Made by a program: the position numbers and the translations under genes. From Winogradskyella schleiferi (lineage in GTDB: Bacteria; Bacteroidota; Bacteroidia; Flavobacteriales; Flavobacteriaceae), in assembly GCF_013394655.1 (NCBI RefSeq), contig NZ_CP053351.1, forward strand, positions 2,944,501 through 3,008,500: a stretch of 64,000 nucleotides of DNA. The letters run 5' to 3'. The notes below the pieces were generated by a model. It had not been told where the DNA came from. It saw only the letters and a list, made by a program, of their open reading frames with translations, and did no database searches. Shown piece by piece: positions 7,586 through 17,102 of the stretch (its first letter is position 1; every line of letters starts with the position of its first letter).

Positions 7586-9046
7586 TTAATAACCTGGGTT
7601 TTGCCCTAAAAGACCACCACTTATATTTCTTTCTCTTTGTGGGATTGGCAGAAATAAAGCCTGTCTCGGATCATAGGTATACCCCATTTCTACAGAATGA
7701 TCGCTTAAAATATCATCTAGAACACCAAATCGCTTTAAGTCAAAATAGCGTTGATTCTCAAAAGCTAATTCTACACGTCTTTCACGTAAAAGTTCTGCTT
7801 TAGTAACAGCAGTTACAACATCGGTTAAACCCGCTCTGTCTCTAACTCTCTGAAAAGAAGTTAAAGCAGCAGAATTATTAGTTGAGGTCGTCAACGGACC
7901 AGCTCCCAAAATCGATTCTACGTGCATTAAAAGTACATCCGCAAATCGTATGGCAATATAATCATTACCAGCATTACGTGCATTATCTCCATAATTTGAG
8001 CTACTATCAAATCCATCTGGGAAAAATTTAGCTACTTCGTTTTCATCAGGTGGAAGCGATCCATTGATATCTGTTATAGAAGTTGCTGTTCTATTTCCAC
8101 CATACATTTCAAAATCTAATCTAAGATTAGCATTTACTATATTTTGACCATCTTCTCTACCTGCACGAACCGAAGAGGTAAATTCAGATGAAAAACTTTG
8201 ACTTTCTTCTGCAACTCCTGATTGGTATTCTATAGCAAAAATGATTTCATCATTTAATTCTGAATAAAAAACATCATTATAATTACTTAATAAATCATAT
8301 TCCATACTGTTAATAATAGCTTCACACAACTGTTGTGCCCCACTGTAATTAGGACTTGGTTGTGTCATATACACCTTTGCTAACAAAGCTTGAGCAGCAG
8401 CTCTTGAAGCTCTTCCTTTGTATGAATTATCTAAAACATTAACTGCTTCTTGCAAATCTTCTACAATTTGTAAATAAATTTGATCTGAAGATATTCTTGT
8501 GAAAAGTGCTTCGTTATCTGTAGGACCTATCACTGATGTCACTAATGGCACATCTCCAAACAACCTAACCAATTTAAAATAAGCATAAGCTCTTAAAAAT
8601 TTAGCCTCAGCAGTGTAACTTGCTTGATTCTCTTGATCTGCTATATTTATAAAATTTAAGATATTGTTCGCTCTAAAAATCACTTCGTACATGGATTGAT
8701 AGTAGTCTTCAGATTCCACATTGTTCGCATTAACTACATATCTGTGAAAATCAGATTTTGAACCCTCTAATGTTGAATTTCTTGTATTATCAGTACGATG
8801 CTCCGTTAATAAATGTTCAAATTGAACTCCTCTATTAGATTCACCAATATTAGTTGTCGTATTTTCATTTGTCCCTTGAAGCGCATCATAGATTCCTATT
8901 ATGCCTGACAAAACATCATCATCGGTTTGAAAAAATGAATCTACCGTAATGGCTGAATCTGGCAATGGATTTAAAAATTCGTCAGTGTCACAGGAAACAA
9001 TAAAGAGTCCTGTCAATGTTAAAATTAAATATTTTATATGTTTCAT
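7586..9046 (-). CDS. SusD-like (RagB) outer-membrane lipoprotein
   Basis: 486 aa. Lipobox at Cys19 (FIVSC) then DTDEFLNPLPDSAIT, the typical SusD start, followed by TPR-like helices (YTAEAKFLRAYAYFKLVRLFGDVPLVT) and the C-terminal RERRVELAFENQRYFDLKRFG motif that marks the family. SusD proteins form the lid on the SusC barrel and hand over glycans. It begins 20 bp after the SusC stop codon and is part of the same operon; by context the ligand is oligoalginate. Confidence 0.96.
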   Translation of the reverse strand: MKHIKYLILTLTGLFIVSCDTDEFLNPLPDSAITVDSFFQTDDDVLSGIIGIYDALQGTNENTTTNIGESNRGVQFEHLLTEHRTDNTRNSTLEGSKSDFHRYVVNANNVESEDYYQSMYEVIFRANNILNFINIADQENQASYTAEAKFLRAYAYFKLVRLFGDVPLVTSVIGPTDNEALFTRISSDQIYLQIVEDLQEAVNVLDNSYKGRASRAAAQALLAKVYMTQPSPNYSGAQQLCEAIINSMEYDLLSNYNDVFYSELNDEIIFAIEYQSGVAEESQSFSSEFTSSVRAGREDGQNIVNANLRLDFEMYGGNRTATSITDINGSLPPDENEVAKFFPDGFDSSSNYGDNARNAGNDYIAIRFADVLLMHVESILGAGPLTTSTNNSAALTSFQRVRDRAGLTDVVTAVTKAELLRERRVELAFENQRYFDLKRFGVLDDILSDHSVEMGYTYDPRQALFLPIPQRERNISGGLLGQNPGY

Positions 9047-9065
9047 AATTTATTTTTTTTTAAGA

Positions 9066-12000
9066 TTAAAAATCAACATTCATACCGAATGATATAGTTT
9101 GAAAAATCGGGTTACCTGCTCTTTGCGAACCATATGCTCTTGGATTATCTCCGTCTATATGCTCTGGATTAAAGCCATGGTAATCATCAGCAGTAACGTA
9201 CAACAAATTTTGACCTGTTGCATAAATTCTTAGCCCATTGACACCTATTTTTGATGTTAAGTTTTCTGGCATATTATACCCAAGGGTAACATTACGCAAT
9301 GAAAAGTAATCTGCACTCGCAATAACTTCGCTTGTTAACACCTTTTCTTGAATAAAAGATTCATCGGGTACTAGTCCGTCTGCAACTGCTTGAGCTTCTC
9401 CACCACTTCTGGTTCTATTTCCAAACCAATTGTAAAAATATTGATCTCCTATATTATTTACCTGTGCACCCAAACTTCCCTGAACCATAAATGAGAAATC
9501 AAAGTCACCTATTTTAAATTCATTAGTAAAACTATACACTAAATCTGGATATGGGTCACCTAAAATAGTTTTGTCTTCTTCAGTAATTAGTCCATCACCA
9601 TTTAAATCTTTTACGATAGTATCATCTGCTTGGCCATTAATTCTATTCCAAGGATTGTCAACATAGGTTGTTCTAAACGTAGTATCATCATACGCCTCTT
9701 CATCTACAACGTAACCCCAAAAAGATGATATAGGCTCACCTATTCTATTAATCCATTGAGAATTTCTACCATAAGTATCTTCGATTAGTGCATTATTAGA
9801 ATCACCAAAACTCAGTAATTCATTTTGATTTGTAGAAGCAATGAACGTTGTATTCCATGAAAATTTCTCTCTTGAAATATTTCTTGTTCTCAATTCAAGC
9901 TCCCAACCTCTATTTTGCACTTCACCTAAATTTACTATACCACTTGCAAAGCCAGTAATATAAGATGTAGGATTTTCTAGTAACAATTCATCACTGGTTC
10001 TTTGATAATAATCTATTGATCCTGAAATTTTATTATTAAGAAAACCAAAATCTATTGCTGGGTTAATTTCCTCGGAAGCTTCCCATTGTAATAAAGCGTT
10101 TGCAATATTACGCGCTGAAACACCTGGGACTATACTTCCGTTAACAATAGCATTTGATCCCTGTAACAAAGCTAGATAAGGCCATGAATTAACTATGTCA
10201 TCACCGACATTAAAGTTCTCGGCACCAGTACGCCCATAACTAGCTCTAAACTTTAATCTACTTATAAGATCACTATCAGCTAAGAACTCTTCATTATGTA
10301 AATTCCAACCTATTGAAGCTGCCGGGAAATTTCCCCACTTAGAATCTATTCCAAAAACTGAACTACCATCACGTCTGAAAGAAACTGACGCTAAATATTT
10401 ATCAGCATAAGCATACGAAGCTCTAGCAAAATAACCTATTTTTTTCAGTTCCGTATTGATTTCTGAAAATTCAGAGATTGCGGTTGCACCTTCTAAATTT
10501 GGAAGCAAATCATTGGTATATCCATTACCTATAACTTGGCTATTTTCACTTTTTCTTTGCTGTATAGTTACTCCACCAAGTAAACTAACTTCATGATCTG
10601 CAATTACCTTATTATACGCTAAAGTGTTATCTGATATAATTCTGATTCTATTTCGATTTTGCAAATCATATTGTGCTCTGCTATTACCATTGGCATGATA
10701 TTTAGTTCCGTCCCATCGTGTTCTCTTTCGTTGCTCTAAAGTAATACCTAGAGATGTTTTTGCTGTTAATCCATCTAAAATTTCATAACTCAAGTATGTA
10801 GCACCATACAACTTTGTATTAAACTCATAATGCTCTCTTTCCACATATTGCGCATAAGGATTTGAATCTCCTGACGTACGAGGTCTACTATCACTTCCAT
10901 CGTTATCTAAATCTAATTCAACTAGATGATTCTCGAAGAAATAATCACCTACTCCAACATCAGAATATTGACCGCCACCTATGTTTCTATCAATAAATTG
11001 TAGTGTTTCTTCAGTATGATATATTGGCAGCCATGGGGATTGACGTGTGGGATTGTGGATTGAGGTAGGTAATCGTCTTTGCTCTGAATAAGATGGAGTG
11101 GCACGCAAACCAAATTTAAACCTTTCACCTAATTTTGTATCCAATTTAAGGGCAGCAGTGTATAATTTGTAATCATCTGTAATAACAACGCCTTCATCAT
11201 GCAAATATCTTAATGATGTGCTAAATTTTGTACTTTCAGAACCCCCACGCGCCGCGAAAGAATGACTTGTAATTGTACCTCCATCAAAGAAAACATCTTG
11301 CCAATCTCTATCAACACCTGTTGTAGCTACCAACAATTGTGCATATTGAGTTTCCTCCGAAAGTGTTCCTGTCGCTGCTTGTTCAATTCTAGCCCAATCC
11401 GCTACACTCTTTCTATAATCATCACTTCCGTGCGCATCTTTAAATCCTATATAGGTTTGATAACTGAATTTTGTTTTACCTGCCTTACCACTCTTAGTTG
11501 TAATCATTATTACTCCATTTGCTCCTTCACTACCATAAATAGCTGCAGATGCCGCATCCTTTAAAACTTCAAAAGATTCAACATCGTTCATATCTAGATT
11601 TCCTAAAAAATCAGAACTTACAACTATACCATCAACCACTACCGCAGGACCAGAGTCCGCTGAAATAGACCCAACACCTCTAATTGTTATTGTCGGCGCA
11701 CCTCCAGCCTCAGCATTTGTAGCTTGGATATTGACCCCAGATACTTGTCCAATAAGAGCATCATCTACCCTAGATACAGTTATTTGATCTAATTTCTCAT
11801 TCTTTACTTTAGAAATCGCTCCGGTTAAATGACTTTTCTTTTGAGTACCATAACCTACTACCACAACCTCATCCAGTACACTAGTATCTTCTGCTAATTG
11901 TACATTGAGTGTTTGTTGAGCGTCAATAATCACAGTTTGTGTCACATAACCAATGTATGAGATTTGCACAACGTCTCCACTTTTGACCTCTAATTGGAAA

Positions 12001-12182
12001 TTACCATCAAAATCGGTTGTTGCTCCTTTTGTGGTTTTAAGAATAATAATATTTGCACCTGGTATGGGCATATTATCAGTTGCAGAAGTAACCGTACCTG
12101 TTAAGGTATAGCTATCTTGTGCAAAAATCATTACACTAAAGAGCAGTGCAACAACTGAAGTAATTTTAATTTTTAGATTCAT
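9066..12182 (-). CDS. SusC-like TonB-dependent receptor for alginate oligomers
   Basis: 1038 aa. After the signal peptide (to about residue 21) a carboxypeptidase-like N-terminal extension is visible (YTLTGTVTSATDNMPIPGANI...DGNFQLEV...ISYIGYVTQ), then the TonB-dependent plug (DEVVVVGYGTQKKSHLTGAIS) with the IRGVGSI motif, and a long beta-barrel ending in aromatic-terminated SFGMNVDF. This is the outer-membrane import channel paired with SusD. It is the first gene of a five-gene unit. The 320 bp upstream contain five tandem 13-bp operator units, a TAnnTTTG box and a 21-bp-spaced direct repeat, making this the most heavily controlled promoter in the window. Confidence 0.97.
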   Translation of the reverse strand: MNLKIKITSVVALLFSVMIFAQDSYTLTGTVTSATDNMPIPGANIIILKTTKGATTDFDGNFQLEVKSGDVVQISYIGYVTQTVIIDAQQTLNVQLAEDTSVLDEVVVVGYGTQKKSHLTGAISKVKNEKLDQITVSRVDDALIGQVSGVNIQATNAEAGGAPTITIRGVGSISADSGPAVVVDGIVVSSDFLGNLDMNDVESFEVLKDAASAAIYGSEGANGVIMITTKSGKAGKTKFSYQTYIGFKDAHGSDDYRKSVADWARIEQAATGTLSEETQYAQLLVATTGVDRDWQDVFFDGGTITSHSFAARGGSESTKFSTSLRYLHDEGVVITDDYKLYTAALKLDTKLGERFKFGLRATPSYSEQRRLPTSIHNPTRQSPWLPIYHTEETLQFIDRNIGGGQYSDVGVGDYFFENHLVELDLDNDGSDSRPRTSGDSNPYAQYVEREHYEFNTKLYGATYLSYEILDGLTAKTSLGITLEQRKRTRWDGTKYHANGNSRAQYDLQNRNRIRIISDNTLAYNKVIADHEVSLLGGVTIQQRKSENSQVIGNGYTNDLLPNLEGATAISEFSEINTELKKIGYFARASYAYADKYLASVSFRRDGSSVFGIDSKWGNFPAASIGWNLHNEEFLADSDLISRLKFRASYGRTGAENFNVGDDIVNSWPYLALLQGSNAIVNGSIVPGVSARNIANALLQWEASEEINPAIDFGFLNNKISGSIDYYQRTSDELLLENPTSYITGFASGIVNLGEVQNRGWELELRTRNISREKFSWNTTFIASTNQNELLSFGDSNNALIEDTYGRNSQWINRIGEPISSFWGYVVDEEAYDDTTFRTTYVDNPWNRINGQADDTIVKDLNGDGLITEEDKTILGDPYPDLVYSFTNEFKIGDFDFSFMVQGSLGAQVNNIGDQYFYNWFGNRTRSGGEAQAVADGLVPDESFIQEKVLTSEVIASADYFSLRNVTLGYNMPENLTSKIGVNGLRIYATGQNLLYVTADDYHGFNPEHIDGDNPRAYGSQRAGNPIFQTISFGMNVDF

Positions 12183-12294
12183 AATTCATTGTTTAGATTA
12201 ATTGTTAGATACTTATTTTGAATAGTTGATAATTTTCAATAAAAAAATAGGACTTTTTTAACACCAATACTTAGTATATCATCCGTTTTAAATT

Positions 12295-12359
12295 TGGTAA
12301 ACCAAACTGGTTTACCAAATTGGTTTACCAAATTGGTTTACCAAATTGGTTTACCAAAG
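12295..12359. promoter_or_regulatory. Array of five tandem 13-bp operators upstream of susC
   Basis: Five contiguous units begin at 12295, 12308, 12321, 12334 and 12347. Units 2-4 are TGGTTTACCAAAT, unit 5 ends in G, and unit 1 is TGGTAAACCAAAC. Each contains TGGT-nn-ACCA, and each junction forms the alternative palindrome ACCAAATTGGT, so half-sites alternate without gaps. The likely ligand is the GntR protein at 3428-4141. The array runs from the -7 box into the transcribed leader, a position suited to repression. Confidence 0.8.
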
Positions 12360-12362
12360 ATA
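12355..12362 (-). promoter_or_regulatory. Bacteroidetes -7 box for the SusCD unit
   Basis: Minus-strand TATCTTTG matches TAnnTTTG. It shares its CAAA (plus strand) with the last operator unit. No convincing -33 TTTG is present at the usual distance. The predicted start lies inside the operator array, about 165 nt before the SusC start codon. Confidence 0.55.
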
Positions 12363-12404
12363 TATAAAATTTTGTTAATTATAACGTTTTCGTAAAAATT
12401 AAAT

Positions 12405-12441
12405 GTTAAAATAGTAAATGTTTAAGTTAAAATAGTAAACA
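12405..12441. promoter_or_regulatory. Pair of 21-bp-spaced direct repeats upstream of susC
   Basis: GTTAAAATAGTAAATG (12405-12420) and GTTAAAATAGTAAACA (12426-12441) start exactly 21 bp apart, two helical turns. They lie about 60-90 bp upstream of the predicted transcription start, the normal place for an AraC-like or other tandem-binding activator. A similar 21-bp pair lies upstream of the PL6 promoter. Confidence 0.5.
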
Positions 12442-12503
12442 TAAAAAAAATCGAACTACTACTTCCTAATACCTCAAATATAACATCGGAACGTTTATTC
12501 TTA

Positions 12504-12878
12504 TTACTTTTTATCTCCAAAATAAGATACGCCATCACCACTTAAAAAATCTTCTCTTACAGGACTAAAAGTGTCGATGAGTTCACCCGCTTCCAAGCAC
12601 ACAGCACTATGTAATAAATTGGGCTCAATATATACGCCATCGCCTGCTTCCACTATTTGCTTTACGCCATCAATTTCAAATTCAAATTTACCTGACACAC
12701 AAAAGGTAGCTTGTGTATGGAAATGTTGATGTGGAGACCCTAATGCGCCTTTGTCAAATTTTACTCTAACCATCATAATTTGGTTATCGTAACCTAAAAA
12801 TTTTCTAGACACGCCTCCACCAAGTTCTTCCCAATCCATGTTTTTTGTGACAATGTATTTCTCGCTAAATCGTTTCAT
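12504..12878 (-). CDS. kdgF: KdgF-like cupin (unsaturated uronate ring opening)
   Basis: 124 aa single-domain cupin. Metal-binding residues are visible in GSPHQHFHTQATFCVSGKFEF (two His and Gln) with the last His in EPNLLHSAVC. KdgF proteins convert 4,5-unsaturated uronate monomers from pectin or alginate into the linear ketouronate (DEHU for alginate). The gene starts 19 bp after the PL17 oligoalginate lyase, which supplies exactly this substrate, so the two form a functional pair. Length is normal for the family. A signal peptide is absent, so action is cytoplasmic or dependent on PL17 product reaching the cytoplasm. Confidence 0.9.
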   Translation of the reverse strand: MKRFSEKYIVTKNMDWEELGGGVSRKFLGYDNQIMMVRVKFDKGALGSPHQHFHTQATFCVSGKFEFEIDGVKQIVEAGDGVYIEPNLLHSAVCLEAGELIDTFSPVREDFLSGDGVSYFGDKK

Positions 12879-12897
12879 AATTTTAATTTAATTGTTT

Positions 12898-15156
12898 TTA
12901 TTTAAAATAATAAGAACCTGACCACTCATAATTCTTATTATTAATTTCTAATTTATGTGTTGGTTTGTTTGAGGCATTTGTGTTTGCCGTTATAAATATT
13001 TTGGTAGTATCATTTATAGTAGTTATTGCGATTGCCGTATAATCTTCTGTATCTAAAACCACTTCTATAGCTTTAATATTACTGTTAGAATTTATTGCTG
13101 ATTCTGATACTGGACTATAACTACCATGTGCTTCTATTGTAGATACAAATAAAGTATTTTGTGTATTTTCCCGTCTTATCATGAATGCAGCCTCTCGTCT
13201 TAAATTGAATTCTGGATCGTTAGCGCCAATTCTTGTAAATAATAGATTGTCATTAGTATTTGTAAGCGTTGTTAGGGTATAGAACTTATTCTTATTTAGC
13301 CAAGACAGTTTGGAGTTGTCTGTTGAAGATTTTGTAGAACCTTCCAAAAATAAATGTTGATAACCATTTTTAGTCCCTAAAGCATTTAGGGATTCAGGAG
13401 TATTATATTCAAAATTGGCTTTTATGACTTGACCTAAAAAATAAAATGGATAATCATATTGATTTGCTGTGTCTGATGTAATCTTCATTATATCCAGCAT
13501 AAACGGTTTTTCGAATGCTTCATCTTTTATGATGGCCATAGTACGAAGCAGTTCTGTTCCAGGATATGCATTTTCTTCTTTAGCACTTACAACTTTTACA
13601 TTTTCATTTTCAGAGGAAAAATAGTTAAGAACGGAATGATGCTGACTGCCAATGTCATACTTCCCAGAAAAATGAGAGGTTTCATTTTGTGTAATTGTAT
13701 TATGGGCTATGGTTTGTTTTGCCCAAGTTTTGTTTTCCTTTAGATAATTGCCACCACCTTTTTGTTCAATATTTACAAATCGTGCCAAACCATAATCTTG
13801 AATAACCTCATCACCATTTTCATATAAGGAATAGGACAGCTTATCATAATGGCCATGACTGGAACCTTGCGCTGCATATTTAAAAACAAGTTCTAAATCT
13901 TCATTTCTTAAAATACCAACACCGCCTTGTGTTCCATCTGGTCCATCGGATAAGTTAATTGATTTTTTCTCGAATGGTTTCGCTTCTCCATTTTTAATTC
14001 CAAGCGCAACTGCCAAACCTGAATCATCCAACAATACGTGATTCTGTTCTTTGGCAATACTTAATAGACCAGGATCTTGGTCTCCGTAATGGTAAGAAAT
14101 GTCAACAGCTGTTACCAAAGCATTATTATAATAAGACATTCCTTTTTGCCCATCGTTTAGCGGAAAGAAATCACCATCGGCATCCGATAAGTTTAACAAG
14201 GCTTTTATGGACTTAATAAGTACGCCATTTTTATATTCAAATATCTTTAGTTCTGGTTTTACATTATGTAGTCCTTCAGCAAAAATTAAAAACGGATACA
14301 TGGCATAACGTTGGTAGTAAGGTCCTTCGTTATAATAACCATCGGGCGAAAATGGTTCTTCAATATTGGCTAAAAAACCGGCTTTTCCATCTTTGTTTAA
14401 ATAACCACCATCATCATCTTTTTCATTGGTATTTAATTTTAAATCTTTAATGCCATATAAAGCACGATCAATTAATTCTTGGTCGTCCATAACCAGACCA
14501 ATCATACCAACAGCTGCATTTCCCCAAGTACTATGGTTATGAACTCTTTGGTAAAATTTCGGGTTTTCAATCGAAATATAATCAGCAAAAGGTCTAAATA
14601 AATTTTTCTCTAGTTTGTTACGTTCTTCCTCGGACAAATACGTATAGATACAATCATAAGCTTGACTCACATACACCAACCAATTAGAATCGTTTAGACA
14701 TTGCCAAAACAATTTTCCTCTGGCATAAGACCGGGTTTTAGGATGTACTGGCAACGTATTATAGAGCGCTTCATATTGCATCAACATGTCTTTTGCATAT
14801 TTCGCGTATTTTTCGTCATCTAAAATTTGATATAACACACCCGCTTTTTGTAGCACGACCCAATTTCGTTTGTGTCGTACATGTGTATAACCTCCAGAGT
14901 AATCCTTTGGGACAGGCACGTCTATACCTGCTTCAATTTCGGCATCAATTTCTGCTTTTACTTTTTCTAAGGTCTTATCAAAAATTGGAATTGTTCCTAG
15001 TTGCGCCCTAATGTCTTTTACGCCTTGAGCTGTTAAAATTAGTTTTGGGTGTTGTTCTTCTTCAGTTGTAACCGTTTTTAAGGCGGATTCTTCTTTGCAA
15101 GACAATGCAAAAAGTAGTATCGAAATTACTGAGAATATTTTAAGCTTTTTATTCAT
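12898..15156 (-). CDS. PL17 oligoalginate lyase (lipoprotein)
   Basis: 752 aa. Lipobox at Cys20 (FALSC) followed by KEES. The N-terminal (alpha/alpha) toroid carries the PL17 active-site segment RVHNHSTWGN with Asn207 and His208, and a Tyr-rich segment at about 273-287 (DGYYNEGPYYQRYAMYPF). The C-terminal half is the heparinase II/III-like beta-sheet domain (QGSSHGHYDKLSYSLY). PL17 enzymes act exolytically on alginate oligomers and release unsaturated monomers. Lipid anchoring without an obvious surface-export signal suggests a periplasmic face. It is co-directional with kdgF downstream and has its own promoter with two operators 20 bp upstream. Confidence 0.94.
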   Translation of the reverse strand: MNKKLKIFSVISILLFALSCKEESALKTVTTEEEQHPKLILTAQGVKDIRAQLGTIPIFDKTLEKVKAEIDAEIEAGIDVPVPKDYSGGYTHVRHKRNWVVLQKAGVLYQILDDEKYAKYAKDMLMQYEALYNTLPVHPKTRSYARGKLFWQCLNDSNWLVYVSQAYDCIYTYLSEEERNKLEKNLFRPFADYISIENPKFYQRVHNHSTWGNAAVGMIGLVMDDQELIDRALYGIKDLKLNTNEKDDDGGYLNKDGKAGFLANIEEPFSPDGYYNEGPYYQRYAMYPFLIFAEGLHNVKPELKIFEYKNGVLIKSIKALLNLSDADGDFFPLNDGQKGMSYYNNALVTAVDISYHYGDQDPGLLSIAKEQNHVLLDDSGLAVALGIKNGEAKPFEKKSINLSDGPDGTQGGVGILRNEDLELVFKYAAQGSSHGHYDKLSYSLYENGDEVIQDYGLARFVNIEQKGGGNYLKENKTWAKQTIAHNTITQNETSHFSGKYDIGSQHHSVLNYFSSENENVKVVSAKEENAYPGTELLRTMAIIKDEAFEKPFMLDIMKITSDTANQYDYPFYFLGQVIKANFEYNTPESLNALGTKNGYQHLFLEGSTKSSTDNSKLSWLNKNKFYTLTTLTNTNDNLLFTRIGANDPEFNLRREAAFMIRRENTQNTLFVSTIEAHGSYSPVSESAINSNSNIKAIEVVLDTEDYTAIAITTINDTTKIFITANTNASNKPTHKLEINNKNYEWSGSYYFK

Positions 15157-15176
15157 TCTTGTTAATCAGAAATTAT

Positions 15177-15207
15177 ATTGGTTAACCAATCTGGTTTACC
15201 AAATATA
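15177..15207. promoter_or_regulatory. Two tandem operators fused to the -7 box of PL17-kdgF
   Basis: Units start at 15179 (TGGTTAACCAATC) and 15192 (TGGTTTACCAAAT), exactly 13 bp apart; the first lies in the perfect 14-bp palindrome ATTGGTTAACCAAT at 15177-15190. Plus-strand CAAATATA at 15200-15207 is a minus-strand TAnnTTTG box and begins at the second C of ACCA, the same register as at the other two promoters. This implies a separate start for PL17-kdgF within the larger cluster. Confidence 0.75.
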
Positions 15208-15241
15208 CGATAATCATTTAATTATGAAATTTTTTTCAGCT

Positions 15242-16006
15242 TTACATATTATAAACACCTCCATTAATATCTAATGTTGCGCCCGTTATAAAGCCATCAA
15301 ATTCAGATGCTAAATACAAAACTGCTCTTGCCACATCGTCCGCATTTCCAGAGCGATTGATTGGAATGCCTTCAATGGTTTTCGCTGCAGATTCTTTTGT
15401 AGTATGTGTATTGTGAAAAGAAGTCCCCAAAATTAGACCTGGTGCAACTGCGTTAACACGAATACCTTTAGGCCCAACCTCTGTAGATAATGCTCTCGTA
15501 TAGGTTAAGATAGCTCCTTTACTAGTTGCATACACTAGAGATCCTGGATGACCACCTTTACGTCCTGCTAATGATGCTAAGTTAACAATACTACTATTCT
15601 CATTTTTTGCTAAATGAGGCACTCCAGCTCGAGTTACAAATTGCAGTGAGGTCATATTAATATCCATGACTTTATGCCAGAAATCGGCATCCAACTCATC
15701 TAGCATTTTACGAGCTACCAATGAACCTGCATTATTAATTAGGATATCTAAACTTCCTAATACTTCAACTGTTTCTTCCACTACCTTATTGGCGTCTGCT
15801 TCGTTTGTTAAATCACCTTTAATAGCAATTGCTTTTTGTCCTTTATTTGTTGCATAATCTACCAATGTATTTGCAGTATCAGCACTAGAGAAATAGTGAA
15901 TTGCAACATTTGCTCCACTATCTATAAAATGTTTTGTTATGGCTTCACCAATACCTTGTGCTCCTGCTGTGATAAGGACATTTTTTCCTGCTAATTTATT
16001 ATTCAT
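15242..16006 (-). CDS. SDR-family oxidoreductase, probable DEHU/uronate reductase
   Basis: 254 aa short-chain dehydrogenase. The cofactor loop reads TAGAQGIG at about 13-20 (Ala at the usual first Gly), with NNAG at about 91-94, catalytic Ser in NLASLAG and YATSK as the active-site Tyr/Lys. It begins 7 bp after the PL7 gene stop and is the last gene of the PL6-PL7-Gnd-Nramp-PL7-SDR unit. By context it reduces DEHU to KDG. It differs strongly from the SDR at 1281-2042, so the locus has two reductases, possibly with different coenzyme preference. A role on another sugar acid is possible. Confidence 0.9.
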   Translation of the reverse strand: MNNKLAGKNVLITAGAQGIGEAITKHFIDSGANVAIHYFSSADTANTLVDYATNKGQKAIAIKGDLTNEADANKVVEETVEVLGSLDILINNAGSLVARKMLDELDADFWHKVMDINMTSLQFVTRAGVPHLAKNENSSIVNLASLAGRKGGHPGSLVYATSKGAILTYTRALSTEVGPKGIRVNAVAPGLILGTSFHNTHTTKESAAKTIEGIPINRSGNADDVARAVLYLASEFDGFITGATLDINGGVYNM

Positions 16007-16013
16007 AATAATG

Positions 16014-17084
16014 TTATTTTACTTTATCGTTTTTACTGAAATACCCTTCGTTGGAAACCGCATTCTTACTTACCGTAATGCTTCCATCTTTAAACCACAC
16101 TTCTGCATAATTACCTGTTTCATATTGTTTAACAATATTACCTCCATATGTTTCACCACCATTCGTTACACCATTGGTTTGATTGTAACAACCTAGTTTA
16201 AAAAAAAGTCCTTCACCAGCATATGCATTTTCGCGCTCAACTCCGTCTCTACCTCTTGGAATGTACAATTTTCTTGTCTGTAAAGGAATATCTCCATTAG
16301 TAGTGTATTCCGATTCAATTAAGTTTTTAGTGAAGGTTTTAGTGTCATGACCGTCACTTTTAAAGGTTAAATACATCATACCATCTTTAACCTCAACTTC
16401 ATAACTAAATTCTTCCCCTAATTCAATACCATCTTTTGGTTCTTCAGAATAGGTGTTTTCGGTTTCACCAACAACTGAAAAATCATGACCCCAAACTGCT
16501 GTAGAAAAATCCCATCGTCCGGAATTGTCATCACCTTTTGTATTGATTTCATAATTCCAAAAAACCGAACCTTTGGTATGTCCAGGGAATTTTTTATAAA
16601 ATATCTTAAGCGGTTCATTCTCATGCCCATCGGCACTGTGAATTTGCCCAACAACTACTGAGTATGCAGACCCTTTTGTGGCATCACCCGAAACGGACAC
16701 ATTCATTATTTTTAATTTTGCTGTTAGCCTATCATCAGCGCTTTTTGGATACCATTTTTTGGTTTGCGCTAATTCTGTTCTCGTGTTTTTTGAAGTACCA
16801 TGTGTATTTCCCCCATTCGGTGTTTTAAAAACGACCCAATCTATTTGGCTGTTTGTTGTGGTGTAGAAGTAATCGTTATGTTCAAAATCGTTTGCTATTC
16901 CGACGTTAGAACCATCTCCTAAAATGAGTTTCCAATGGTCAAAAAATGGAATGACATCACTTGCGTAAGTTGTTTGTTTTGTTTCTACTTCAGCTTCATC
17001 TGGTTTTTTAGTTTCATTTTTACAGCTATTTAGCGCAAGTATTACTATTAAAACTAAGGTTGTTGATTTGAAAACTTTATTCAT
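16014..17084 (-). CDS. PL7-family alginate lyase (lipoprotein), paralog A
   Basis: 356 aa. Lipobox at Cys21 (LALNSC). PL7 hallmarks: RTEL at 102-105, QIH at 147-149, and FKLGCYNQT at about 295-303. The segment after QIH (GHENEPLKIFYKKFPGHTK) is nearly shared with the lyase at 20296-21342, showing that the two arose by duplication; the third PL7 at 4305 is more distant. Lipid anchoring suggests cell-bound degradation of alginate or oligomers. It lies between the Nramp-like transporter and the SDR, with gaps of 18 and 7 bp. Endo or exo mode cannot be read from sequence alone. Confidence 0.93.
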   Translation of the reverse strand: MNKVFKSTTLVLIVILALNSCKNETKKPDEAEVETKQTTYASDVIPFFDHWKLILGDGSNVGIANDFEHNDYFYTTTNSQIDWVVFKTPNGGNTHGTSKNTRTELAQTKKWYPKSADDRLTAKLKIMNVSVSGDATKGSAYSVVVGQIHSADGHENEPLKIFYKKFPGHTKGSVFWNYEINTKGDDNSGRWDFSTAVWGHDFSVVGETENTYSEEPKDGIELGEEFSYEVEVKDGMMYLTFKSDGHDTKTFTKNLIESEYTTNGDIPLQTRKLYIPRGRDGVERENAYAGEGLFFKLGCYNQTNGVTNGGETYGGNIVKQYETGNYAEVWFKDGSITVSKNAVSNEGYFSKNDKVK

Positions 17085-17102
17085 AATTAATGTTTTTAAA
17101 TT

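Larger units (their letters stand above)
12183..12503. other. Control region of the SusCD unit
   Basis: This 321-bp gap has no gene. From the SusC start outward it holds an AT-rich leader of about 110 bp (12183-12294), five tandem operators (12295-12359), a -7 box (12355-12362), a CGTTTTCGT element (12385-12393), two 21-bp-spaced repeats (12405-12441), and about 60 bp up to the kdgF stop codon with no feature I recognise. No clear terminator for kdgF is seen. Confidence 0.8.

Noticed and set aside
12295..12359. CRISPR-like or simple microsatellite array
   Set aside because: The 13-bp units have no spacers, and the same unit with the same period occurs as pairs at two other promoters of the locus, which fits operators.
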